Below are positions 8,783 to 16,197 of a stretch of 64,000 nucleotides of DNA, in pieces. The notes below the pieces were generated by a model. That model saw nothing but the letters and a program-made list of their open reading frames with translations, was not told the DNA's origin and did no database searches. Every line of letters begins with the position of its first letter. Position 1 is the stretch's first letter. Origin of the DNA: Corynebacterium lemuris (GTDB taxonomy: Bacteria > Actinomycetota > Actinomycetes > Mycobacteriales > Mycobacteriaceae); contig NZ_JANWTC010000002.1 in NCBI RefSeq assembly GCF_024919295.1, forward strand, positions 124,001 through 188,000, written 5' to 3'. The position numbers and the translations under genes are program-made.

Positions 8783-9712
8783 TTGGTTTTCATGGCCACC
8801 GTGCGCATCCACGAACAACTCGATCCCGGCACCGCCGCGGCGGTCGCGGAGCTGTGGGGGCGGCTGGACACGGCGTCGCTCGGGACGGCCGATTTCATCA
8901 CCACCGCCCAGGAACTGCTCGGTTACACCGGCACCACCAGCACCCGCCGGCAGCTGCTGCTCACCTGTGCTGACCCGGAGCTCACCGCCTTCGTCTGGGC
9001 GACCCTGCCGCTGAGTGACAACACCGCTCTTCTTGAGGCGGAGATGCGGATGATGGCGGGCGCCGATCCCGGTCCGTTGCTCCACGCCCTGCTGTCCCTG
9101 CGCCCCACTGTTGCCGTGTGGCTGCCGCCCGGTCATGACCTCTCCGGTCACGGCTTCCGCCGGGTGCAGGTGGAGATCGCCGCCGCGCTGCGGCTACCGG
9201 CGGCTGTTCCGGAGGCACCGCTGGCGGAGGGCTATGTCATCAACTCGTGGCGCGGTCCCGTGCCGGAGCACCACCTGTCGTGTGTGGCGGGCATGAAGGA
9301 GACGATGAGCACCGACATGCCCTGGGGCGGGCAGACACACGACCGGGAGGTGTGGGACGGGGCGCGGATCCGGGAGGCCGAGGAGGTGGACCGGCGGGCG
9401 GGCGTCGAGACGCTGTGGAGCCTCGCCCGCCACACCGGCAGTGGCACCTGCGTCGGTTTCACACAGCTGAGCTGCCCCGCAGGCCGCCCCTCCATCGCCT
9501 TCCAGGAGGACACGCTGGTGACTGGCGGGCACCGCGGGCACGGTCTGGGCATGGCCCTCAAGGTGGCCAATCTTGCCCGGCTGGCCCGCGAACTGCCGCG
9601 GGTGTGCACGATCTACACATGGAACGCGGAGGAGAACAACCCCATCCTGGAGATCAACCGACGCCTGGGTTTTGTCCCGGCGGCGCGTTTCGAATGCTGG
9701 CAGGCGGGCTGA
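8783..9712 (+). CDS. GNAT-family N-acetyltransferase (tandem GNAT fold)
   Basis: A 309-residue protein whose C-terminal half carries the acetyl-CoA motif A (ALVTGGHRGHGLG-type: GGHRGHGLGMALK) followed by TIYTWNAEENNPILEINRRLGF, the classic GNAT end. The N-terminal half appears to be a degenerate second GNAT domain, as in mycothiol-synthase-like proteins. The substrate is unknown. TTG at 8783 is preferred because GAGGGA lies 6 nt upstream; the ATG at 8792 would leave 15 nt. It stands alone and ends 33 nt before the convergent MMPL gene. Confidence 0.8.
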   Translation: MVFMATVRIHEQLDPGTAAAVAELWGRLDTASLGTADFITTAQELLGYTGTTSTRRQLLLTCADPELTAFVWATLPLSDNTALLEAEMRMMAGADPGPLLHALLSLRPTVAVWLPPGHDLSGHGFRRVQVEIAAALRLPAAVPEAPLAEGYVINSWRGPVPEHHLSCVAGMKETMSTDMPWGGQTHDREVWDGARIREAEEVDRRAGVETLWSLARHTGSGTCVGFTQLSCPAGRPSIAFQEDTLVTGGHRGHGLGMALKVANLARLARELPRVCTIYTWNAEENNPILEINRRLGFVPAARFECWQAG

Positions 9713-9726
9713 ACCTGCCGTCCCCC

Positions 9727-9739
9727 GCTTATCGACGCC
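9727..9739 (+). repeat. recurrent 13-mer GCTTATCGACGCC, copy 1
   Basis: An exact copy of a motif also found at 16179-16191 (minus) and 36457-36469 (plus), with its first ten bases also at 37553-37562 (minus). This copy lies in the gap between the convergent GNAT and MMPL genes. Confidence 0.6.
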
Positions 9740-9745
9740 CCGCCT

Positions 9746-11920
9746 CTACACGGAGACCATCTCCCCGGCCTTCTCCGGGGTCTCCTCCCGGGACAGCTTT
9801 GAGGGCCACCAGATCTTTCGCCCGATGTCGTAGGTCAGGGCCGGCACCAGCAGCGTTCGCACCAGGAAGGTGTCCAGCAGGACGCCGAAAGCGACGATGA
9901 AGGCGAGCTGCACGAGGAAGAGGATGGGGATGACCGACAGTGCGGCGAAGGTGGCCGCCAGGACGATGCCCGCGGAGGTGATCACCCCGCCGGTGACCGT
10001 CAACCCGCGGAGGATACCCGGATGGGTGCCGTGGGCGAGGGACTCCTCGCGCACCCGGGTCATCAGGAAGATGTTGTAGTCGATGCCCAGGGCCACCAGG
10101 AACACGAAACTGTAGAGCGGCACGGCCGGATCGGCGCCCGGGAAGCCCAGGATCCCGTTGAACACGAGCGCGGCCACGCCCATGGCGGTGCCGAAGGACA
10201 GGACGGTGGTGAGCACCAGCAGCACCGGGGCGAGGACCGAGCGCAGCAGCAGCATGAGGATAAACAGGATGACAGCCAGCACGATGGGGATGATGAGGTT
10301 GCGGTCATCGATTGCAGTGTCGTTGGTGTCAATGGAGGTGGCCGTCACGCCACCGACCAGGGCCTCACCCTCGACGTCCGCGAGCGCGACCCGCAGCTCG
10401 CGGACGGTCTGTCCGGCGGCGACAGAATCGGCCGCGGAGGACAGGGTGCCCTGGAGAAGCACGCGGCTCTCGACCACGGTCGGCTCCGGGACCGGACCCG
10501 GACCGAAGGGAGCCTGGATGTCGCCGTTCTCGTCGACCGGTGCGGTGCCGGTGGGGGAGTCCGCGGCAGTGACGGTCACGGAGCCGATCTCACCGTTGGC
10601 CCACATCACGCGAGCGACCTCGGCGGTCTGTCCCTGCTCAGTGAGGACGTAGACGGGGGAACCGGAGCCGCCGGGGAAGTGTTCGCCGAGCTTCTCCTGG
10701 CCGGTGCGGGCCTCGGATTCGCCGAGGATGAGCTCGGACTGGGGCACACCGCTGGCCTGCAGCTGGGTGGCGCCCACCGCACCGAAGGCGAGGATGACGG
10801 TCGTGGTGATCCAGATGGCGCGCGGGCTGTGCTTGACCTGGCGGGCCACCCAGGCCCACGGACCGGTGGTGGTGGCGGCACCCCCGGGGGTCTCCGGATC
10901 ATAGACGGGTCGGCGCGGCCAGAAGGCGGCGCGGCCAAGGGCGAAGAGGACCGCCGGCAGGAAGGTCAGGGCGGAGGCCATGGCGAAGATGATGCCGATA
11001 GCGGCCACCGGGCCCAGGGTGCTGTTCGACTTCAGGTCGCTGAGCAGCAGGCAGAGCAGGCCGGCGATGACTGTGCCGCCCGAGGCCAGGATCGGTTCGA
11101 TGGAACCACGGATGGCGCGGAAGGTGGCCTCCCACTTGTCCTGTATGTGTTTGAGTTCCTCGCGGTAGCGGGCGACGTAGAGGAGGGAGTAGTCGGTGGC
11201 CGCGCCAATGACGAGGATGAACAGGATGCCCTGGGTCTGGCCGCTGAGCAGGAGGACATCGGCCTTCGCCAGCCACCACACGCTCAACAGAGCCACGCAC
11301 AGCGCGAAGAGACTGGTGGCCAGCACCGCGATCGGGAGCAGGAAGGAGCGGTAGACGATGATCAGGATGATGAGCACGGCGGCGAGTGCCACCGCCAGGA
11401 GGAGGCCGTCGATGCCGGCGAAGGCGGCGCCGAGGTCGGCGGTGAAACCGGCAGGACCTGTGACATAGACCTCGAGCCCCTCGGCCTGACCCTCGCGCAG
11501 TGTGTCACCGAGCAGGGTCACGGCCTCACCGGTGTCGACGCTGGTGTCCAGCGGGACGAAGGCCTGAGCAGCCAAGCCATCCTCGGAGGGGATCGGCGGC
11601 GAGACGTCACCTGCGACCACCGGCAGTTCGCCGGCCTGATCCATGCTCGCCGCGATCGCCCCGAGCTGCTGTTCGCTCAGTTCTTCCTCACCGACAAAGA
11701 CGACGACGGCCGGGATGGCCTCGCTGTCGGTGAATTCGCTGAGTTTCTGCTGCACTACCGAGGCGTCGGCGGATTCGGGGAGGTAGAGGGTCTGGTCGTT
11801 GGTGGAGACCTCCTCGACCCGGCCGAAGTAGGGGCCGCCCACGGCGGCGCCCGCAAGCCAGATGAGGATGAGGGCTGCTGGTAGTAGGACGCGGAGCCAG
11901 CGGGGCACGCGAGAGGACAT
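9746..11920 (-). CDS. MMPL-family RND transporter
   Basis: A 724-residue exporter with the twelve-helix layout of the YdfJ/MmpL group: one N-terminal helix, an external loop of about 150 residues, five helices, a cytoplasmic stretch, a second helix and loop, and five more helices. The transmembrane motif GAATDYSLLYVARYREEL in the first half and ALGIDYNIFLMTRVREE in the second hold the Asp-Tyr pairs used for proton coupling. The family exports lipids or drugs in mycolic-acid bacteria. It is divergent from a MarR regulator with two inverted repeats between them, so induction by a lipophilic compound is likely. Substrate unknown. Confidence 0.9.
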   Translation of the reverse strand: MSSRVPRWLRVLLPAALILIWLAGAAVGGPYFGRVEEVSTNDQTLYLPESADASVVQQKLSEFTDSEAIPAVVVFVGEEELSEQQLGAIAASMDQAGELPVVAGDVSPPIPSEDGLAAQAFVPLDTSVDTGEAVTLLGDTLREGQAEGLEVYVTGPAGFTADLGAAFAGIDGLLLAVALAAVLIILIIVYRSFLLPIAVLATSLFALCVALLSVWWLAKADVLLLSGQTQGILFILVIGAATDYSLLYVARYREELKHIQDKWEATFRAIRGSIEPILASGGTVIAGLLCLLLSDLKSNSTLGPVAAIGIIFAMASALTFLPAVLFALGRAAFWPRRPVYDPETPGGAATTTGPWAWVARQVKHSPRAIWITTTVILAFGAVGATQLQASGVPQSELILGESEARTGQEKLGEHFPGGSGSPVYVLTEQGQTAEVARVMWANGEIGSVTVTAADSPTGTAPVDENGDIQAPFGPGPVPEPTVVESRVLLQGTLSSAADSVAAGQTVRELRVALADVEGEALVGGVTATSIDTNDTAIDDRNLIIPIVLAVILFILMLLLRSVLAPVLLVLTTVLSFGTAMGVAALVFNGILGFPGADPAVPLYSFVFLVALGIDYNIFLMTRVREESLAHGTHPGILRGLTVTGGVITSAGIVLAATFAALSVIPILFLVQLAFIVAFGVLLDTFLVRTLLVPALTYDIGRKIWWPSKLSREETPEKAGEMVSV

Positions 11921-11969
11921 GAGGAACCTTTCCGGGGCTGTCCGGGGAATGCGGATAAGGGAAGTGTAT

Positions 11970-12003
11970 TTCCTAGCCAGGAAAGATGCTAGACGAGCTT
12001 AGC
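11970..12003. promoter_or_regulatory. two probable MarR operators
   Basis: TTCCTAGCCAGGAA (11970-11983) is an inverted repeat with 5-bp arms. GCTA-N8-TAGC (11988-12003) is a second one. They lie between the MMPL start and the MarR start; the second ends 11 bp before the MarR -10 box TAGGAT (12015-12020). Autoregulation and control of the exporter follow from this layout. Confidence 0.55.
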
Positions 12004-12026
12004 TTCTGGGGTGTTAGGATCGTTCC

Positions 12027-12677
12027 ATGCATCCTGAACACCCCGCGCGCGAACAGCAGGCTGAGGCTGGGGCGTACCCCGCCACCCCCGCAGTGGACCC
12101 TGTTGTTCCCGGGGTGCCGCCGGGTGTCTACGGCATCGAGGCCAATGACCCGCACAGCCGGCTCATCGACCGCAGTGACGTCTCCGGCGGCGACGTTGCC
12201 CAGATCACCGAACTCATGCAGGCCATGGGGGCACTGCGCGAGGTCGAGGACCGGGTCTCGGAGGCCTCCCTGGAGTACATGAAACTGGGGAAGACCGACA
12301 TGCGCGCCCTGCACTTCCTCATCGTGGCAGAGAACACCGCGCAGACAGTGACCGCCTCCTCGCTGGCCGCGCACCTGGGCATCACCAGCGCATCCACCAC
12401 CAAACTCCTCGATCGGCTGGAGCGCGGCGGGCACCTGATGCGCCGGCCGCACCCCAGTGACCGCCGTTCCCAGAGCATCCATATCACCGATGAAACCCGC
12501 ACCGCCGCCATGGAGACCGTCGGGGTGCAGCATTCCCGACGTTTCCACGCCGCGGCCCGGCTCAGCCCCGCGGAGCGGGAGGTGGTCACCCGTTTCCTGC
12601 GGGACACCGCCGTCGAGCTGGAGGTCGGCCTGGACTGGGGTCGGGGAGAGACCTCCGAGGGGGAAGTGGAGTCCTGA
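12027..12677 (+). CDS. MarR-family transcriptional regulator
   Basis: A 216-residue regulator with an unusual proline-rich N-terminal extension of about 50 residues before the dimerisation helix. The winged helix reads SSLAAHLGITSASTTKLLDRLERGGHLMRRPHPSDRRS, with the DRR wing motif typical of MarR proteins. A -10 box TAGGAT ends 6 nt before the ATG, so the message is probably leaderless. It faces the MMPL exporter across two inverted repeats, so it most likely represses itself and that gene and is released by a ligand. The role of the N-terminal extension is unknown. Confidence 0.85.
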   Translation: MHPEHPAREQQAEAGAYPATPAVDPVVPGVPPGVYGIEANDPHSRLIDRSDVSGGDVAQITELMQAMGALREVEDRVSEASLEYMKLGKTDMRALHFLIVAENTAQTVTASSLAAHLGITSASTTKLLDRLERGGHLMRRPHPSDRRSQSIHITDETRTAAMETVGVQHSRRFHAAARLSPAEREVVTRFLRDTAVELEVGLDWGRGETSEGEVES

Positions 12678-12705
12678 ACCGCAGGCGCCGCACCAGCTGC
12701 CCCGG

Positions 12706-12711
12706 TAGGAT
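12706..12711 (+). promoter_or_regulatory. -10 box of the PIG-L gene (leaderless)
   Basis: TAGGAT ends 6 nt before the ATG at 12718, so transcription should start at or beside the start codon. No ribosome-binding site is visible. Confidence 0.45.
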
Positions 12712-12717
12712 GATGTC

Positions 12718-13437
12718 ATGACAACGTTCACTGAAGTCTCCGTCCTCCCCGACTACGACTGGTCGGAATTCAAACGAGTACTCATCGTCGTGGCACATCC
12801 CGATGACGCCGAATACGGCCTGTCCTGCGCGGTGGACACGTGGACCCGCGCCGGGGTGGAGGTGGGCTACCTGCTGCTCACGCACGGTGAGGCCGGCATC
12901 CGCACCATGGATCCGGCAGAGGTCGGTCCGCTGCGTGCGGAGGAGCAGCGCGAGGCCTGCGCCGCCGTCGGCGTGAGTGACCTGACCTTGCTTGAGCACC
13001 CGGACGGGCAGCTGGTGGAATCGATGGAACTGCGCCGGGACATCGCCCGCCACATCCGCCGGTTCCGCCCCGACACCGTCATCACCGCGAATTTCGAGCT
13101 CGAGGCCTACGGCACCTTCAACCAGGCTGACCATCGCGTCGCAGGTCTCATGACCGTCGACGCCGTGCGCGACGCCGACAACCCGTGGGTGCACCGCGAC
13201 CTGGACCTGCCCGCACACAAGACCAGCCGTCTGCTGGTGGCCAACCCCGGCCAGCCGACCCACCGCATCGTGGTCGACGAGCCGGCCGAGCAGGCGGGAA
13301 TTCGTTCGCTGACGGCCCACAAGGCATATTTCGAGGCACTGCCGGACCACCCGAAGCCGGAGGAGTTCATCCCGGCCATGCTCACCCAGCCGGATGGCGG
13401 GAAGGCGGTCGCTTTCCGGGTCTTCGAGCAGATCTAA
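12718..13437 (+). CDS. PIG-L family deacetylase
   Basis: A 239-residue LmbE/PIG-L fold enzyme. The zinc-binding AHPDDAEYG motif is near residue 27, and a second ligand region with FNQADHRVAG follows near residue 138. Family members remove acetyl groups from N-acetylglucosamine conjugates, including the mycothiol pathway enzymes MshB and Mca, but this protein is shorter than MshB and its substrate is unassigned. Transcription appears leaderless from TAGGAT at 12706. It ends in a 4-nt overlap with the convergent methyltransferase gene. Confidence 0.85.
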   Translation: MTTFTEVSVLPDYDWSEFKRVLIVVAHPDDAEYGLSCAVDTWTRAGVEVGYLLLTHGEAGIRTMDPAEVGPLRAEEQREACAAVGVSDLTLLEHPDGQLVESMELRRDIARHIRRFRPDTVITANFELEAYGTFNQADHRVAGLMTVDAVRDADNPWVHRDLDLPAHKTSRLLVANPGQPTHRIVVDEPAEQAGIRSLTAHKAYFEALPDHPKPEEFIPAMLTQPDGGKAVAFRVFEQI

Positions 13438-14000
13438 TCCCCGCGCGAACGCAGCAGTGGCACGAAGCGAAACAGTCCGTGCCGCGTCATGGCGGACTCG
13501 CCCTCGGAGATGCGCTCGATGTGCAGCATGGTCCCCTCGACCGGGATGACCATGCTGCCGCCGATCTTCAGCTGGTCGATGAGGTCCTGTGGGATGTGGT
13601 CGGCCTCTGCGGAGACGAGTATCCGGTCGAAGGGGGCCAGCTCCGGCAGGCCGAAGACACCGTCGGTGGCCTGGTGGATCTCCACCCCTTTGTAGCCGGC
13701 CGTCGCGAGATTCGCGCGGCCGAACTCCACAAGTTCCGGCACGAGCTCGACGCCGGTGACCTCGCAGCCGAGTTCGGCGAGCAGAGCGGTGGTCCAGCCG
13801 GAGCCGGAACCGACATCGAGGACGCGGTGACCCGCCTGCACGTCGAGGAGGTTGAGCATGAAGGCCACGGTGTAGGGCTGGGAGTTCGTCTGGCCGTGAC
13901 CGATGGCGACGGGGGCGTCGAATTCCGCGTGCTGGCGCGCCCCGGGCGGCAGAAAATCAGCCCGGTTGACGGTGGACATGGCCTGGGCGACGCGGTTCAT
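13434..14000 (-). CDS. protein-L-isoaspartate O-methyltransferase family protein
   Basis: A 188-residue methyltransferase of the PCMT family. It shows the early family block MNRVAQAMSTVNRADFLPPG, a GHGQTNSQPYTVAFML segment that lines the active site, and the SAM motif VLDVGSGSGWTTALLAELG. PCMT proteins repair damaged aspartyl residues; this short version could act on another carboxylate. The ATG at 14000 has a strong GGAGGTG 5 nt upstream; the earlier ATG at 14018 lacks one. It is probably a single gene, transcribed away from the MBL gene's 3' end side. Confidence 0.8.
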   Translation of the reverse strand: MNRVAQAMSTVNRADFLPPGARQHAEFDAPVAIGHGQTNSQPYTVAFMLNLLDVQAGHRVLDVGSGSGWTTALLAELGCEVTGVELVPELVEFGRANLATAGYKGVEIHQATDGVFGLPELAPFDRILVSAEADHIPQDLIDQLKIGGSMVIPVEGTMLHIERISEGESAMTRHGLFRFVPLLRSRGD

Positions 14001-14059
14001 GCGGGCACCTCCGTGCACTCGCGGGAGAAGCTGATTTCCCCTTATTTTAGCAGCTCAGG

Positions 14060-14686
14060 CTAGACCTCGACAGATTCTCCGGGGCGCAGCGGCAGGTACT
14101 CCAGGGAGTGTTCCTCGGCCAGGGCCCCCAGCAGGCGCCGGCGCAGGTTGAGGCCGAAGTCGTTGTCGATGCCGTCATGGACACCGATGAATCGGGTCGG
14201 CCGGTTGGTGCGGAGGTAGTCCTCCACGTCGAGCATCTTCAGCCACGGGGCGCTGACGGGCACGAGCGCCACCTCGACGCCGTCCAGTTCAGGGAAGGAG
14301 TCACCGGTGTGCAGGACGCGGCCGTTGATGAGGAAGCCGAGGTTCTCCGGCAGGGGAGTGGAGTGGGTGACGGTGCCGTGGGCGGACTCGTGGACGGCGA
14401 TGTGGAGAGCACCGACCTCGAAGGTGTCACCGTCGCGCACTGTGGTGTACGGGAAATCCACGCGCCCGGCCAGCTCAGCCGGGCCGTAGACCGCCAGCTG
14501 CGGGTTCTTCCCACGGGCGGCGGTCAGGGCCGCGGCGTCGACGTGGTCGGGATGGATGTGGGTGACGAGCACGGCATCGACCTCGGCCAGGTTCTCCGGC
14601 ACCTCGAAGGAACCGGGGTCGATGATGACGCTGGTCTGCCCTTCGGACAGCTCCACGCAGGAATGGTAGCGGCGGGTGATCTTCAT
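14060..14686 (-). CDS. MBL-fold metallo-hydrolase
   Basis: A 208-residue metallo-beta-lactamase-fold enzyme of the UlaG-like type: SCVELSEGQTSVIIDPG, then the metal motif VTHIHPDHVD, LHTGDSF with the bridging Asp, and a late VHDGIDNDF histidine. It would be a cytoplasmic hydrolase of phosphoester, thioester or lactone bonds; substrate unknown. The ATG at 14686 follows GAGG closely; the frame continues upstream to 14716 but without family character. A 17-codon open frame with its own ribosome-binding site precedes it. Confidence 0.8.
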   Translation of the reverse strand: MKITRRYHSCVELSEGQTSVIIDPGSFEVPENLAEVDAVLVTHIHPDHVDAAALTAARGKNPQLAVYGPAELAGRVDFPYTTVRDGDTFEVGALHIAVHESAHGTVTHSTPLPENLGFLINGRVLHTGDSFPELDGVEVALVPVSAPWLKMLDVEDYLRTNRPTRFIGVHDGIDNDFGLNLRRRLLGALAEEHSLEYLPLRPGESVEV

Positions 14687-14712
14687 GGCCTCAATTGTGC
14701 CTGCGTGGACTG

Positions 14713-14766
14713 TCACCAGCCACTGGTCAGTCCGCTGGCGGCGGTGATGATCCTGCGGGCAGCCAT
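14713..14766 (-). CDS. possible 17-residue leader peptide
   Basis: ATG at 14766 is preceded by AGGAG 8 nt upstream and opens MAARRIITAASGLTSGW, stopping 26 nt before the MBL hydrolase start. The strong ribosome-binding site is the only coding evidence. It could be an upstream peptide that couples translation to the hydrolase, or the remnant of a longer gene. Confidence 0.3.
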   Translation of the reverse strand: MAARRIITAASGLTSGW

Positions 14767-14871
14767 GGTGTTCTCTCCTGTGGGGGATGGAACTGGGCGG
14801 TACACTCCCACGTATCCGTCTGAAAATGAAATGAGGATGAGAGTTTCAGATATTGGGGGAGAGGAGCAGCA

Positions 14872-15471
14872 ATGGATTCCTCGTACGGGCAGCCTTCGCC
14901 CCAACGTATGTCAGGGGATGAGCCGATTCTGGATGCGACTGGAAGTCCCGCCGGCCGGTTGATCGACATCTGGCGGTGGGCTTATTCGGGGACGCTGGAC
15001 AACACTCAACGTGGGGTCATCGCGGAATACGTGGTGGGGCTGGCTGTCGATGGTATTCGCGGCGGGGTCAGAGTGGACTGGGATGCGTTTGACTTGCTGA
15101 CGCCGGATGGACTCAAGGTGGAGGTCAAGTCGGCCGCCTATCTGCAATCCTGGCGCCAGGACCGCCCCTCCAAGATCCAGTTCGGCATCGCCGAGACGGT
15201 CGGATGGACCGCCGCCACCAATACTTACGCCGAGGTGCTTTCCCGCCAGGCGGACGTCTACGTATTCTGCCTTTTCACCAGCACAGAACGGGAGGAAGCG
15301 GACCCGTTGGACACACGGCAGTGGCGATTCTGGGTCACATCGACGGCGCACCTCACCGAGGTGGTCGGCCGGCAGAAGACCATCTCTCTGAACGCTCTCC
15401 TGTCCCGGGTGGGGCCGGACGAGACGGATTTCGCGGGGCTGCGGGAGGCCGTGCGCCGCGCGACCCGCTGA
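14872..15471 (+). CDS. probable PD-(D/E)XK nuclease-fold protein
   Basis: A 199-residue protein of no family I can name. Residues 50-95 have the restriction-endonuclease core pattern: Glu52 in a helix (GVIAEYVVGLAV), Asp74 at the end of a strand (WDAFDLLTPDG), then Glu84-Val-Lys86 (LKVEVKSAAYLQSW), that is D-X9-EXK. The rest is mixed alpha/beta with tryptophans. A strong AGAGGAG lies 6 nt before the ATG. No methylase or helicase is beside it, so it is not a standard restriction locus. The next gene, a phosphoesterase, is convergent and starts its 3' end one base later. Confidence 0.6.
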   Translation: MDSSYGQPSPQRMSGDEPILDATGSPAGRLIDIWRWAYSGTLDNTQRGVIAEYVVGLAVDGIRGGVRVDWDAFDLLTPDGLKVEVKSAAYLQSWRQDRPSKIQFGIAETVGWTAATNTYAEVLSRQADVYVFCLFTSTEREEADPLDTRQWRFWVTSTAHLTEVVGRQKTISLNALLSRVGPDETDFAGLREAVRRATR

Positions 15472-16086
15472 TCAGGAGTTCGCATCGATCCACTTCTCGA
15501 CGAGCGAGGCACGGACGGGATAGAAGTCGTGTGCATCCACCCCGACGTGGAACTGCCGGCCGCGGATCATCTCGGGTTCGTGGGTGTGTCCGTGGACGAG
15601 GAGGCTGCGTCCATCATCGACCGGCATGAGCTCGAGCATCTCCTGCGAGGCGTGCGGGTCGACGAAGGAGAAGGGGTAGTGGGAGAGCAGGGCCTCGTTG
15701 CCCGCGCTGGTGCGCAGGCGGTCGCCGGTCTCGGGCAGGATCAGCTCGAAGGCCTCCTCATATAGCGGGCGCTGGCGCTCGGCGTAGTCCGGGTCCTGGA
15801 GCAGTGAGATGGAGTCGTGGTTGCCGGGCATGAGCAGGACGCGGCCGTTGAGCCGACCGGCGATGGGCAGGGTCTCCGCCCGGACGCCCATCGCAAAATC
15901 ACCCAGGTGGAGAACCGTGTCACCCGGTTTGACCAGGGAGTTCCATCGCTCGATCATCATGGCGTTCATTTCCTCGATCCGGCCCTCGTATTCCCGGCCG
16001 AAGACCCCGGCCATGCGCTCGTGACCGAAGTGCTGGTCGGAGGTGAGGAAGTCGACCGCGCGGTTGATGCTGGCGATGGTGAGCAT
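15472..16086 (-). CDS. metallophosphoesterase
   Basis: A 204-residue calcineurin-like phosphoesterase with all five metal blocks: SDQHFGH, GDFAMG, GNHDS, SHYPFSF and HGHTHEP, followed by HVGVDAHDFYPV. Such short enzymes act on phosphomonoesters, phosphodiesters or nucleotides. The ATG at 16086 is preceded by GAAGGAG. It lies 3' to the PD-(D/E)XK gene with no gap (stop codons adjacent), and 111 nt downstream of the CocE hydrolase, separated from it by a hairpin. Confidence 0.88.
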   Translation of the reverse strand: MLTIASINRAVDFLTSDQHFGHERMAGVFGREYEGRIEEMNAMMIERWNSLVKPGDTVLHLGDFAMGVRAETLPIAGRLNGRVLLMPGNHDSISLLQDPDYAERQRPLYEEAFELILPETGDRLRTSAGNEALLSHYPFSFVDPHASQEMLELMPVDDGRSLLVHGHTHEPEMIRGRQFHVGVDAHDFYPVRASLVEKWIDANS

Positions 16087-16148
16087 GAGGGCCTCTCCTT
16101 CAGGGGCAGTGTCTCCTTGAGCTCCAGGATAGGTGCGGAAACGCCGAA

Positions 16149-16180
16149 CCCGCCCCGGCCCTCGGGGAGGGCGGGGCGGG
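16149..16180 (-). terminator. GC-rich hairpin downstream of the CocE hydrolase
   Basis: CCCGCCCC (16149-16156) pairs with GGGGCGGG (16173-16180), and inside it GCCCTC pairs with GAGGGC. It sits 18 nt after the hydrolase stop. No strong U-run follows, so it may terminate weakly or stabilise the 3' end. Confidence 0.5.
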
Positions 16181-16191
16181 CGTCGATAAGC
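16179..16191 (-). repeat. recurrent 13-mer GCTTATCGACGCC, copy 2
   Basis: On the minus strand this exact copy starts 6 nt after the CocE hydrolase stop codon and touches the hairpin downstream of it. Confidence 0.6.
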
Positions 16192-16197
16192 GGCCGA

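Noticed and set aside
8515..8904. A minus-strand frame in the BCCT/GNAT intergenic region
   Set aside because: It overlaps the GNAT gene antisense, and the intergenic part has no recognisable motif.
10022..11884. A 620-codon plus-strand open frame
   Set aside because: It is the antisense of the MMPL gene; its Gly, Glu, Asp and His-rich composition is the usual high-GC shadow.
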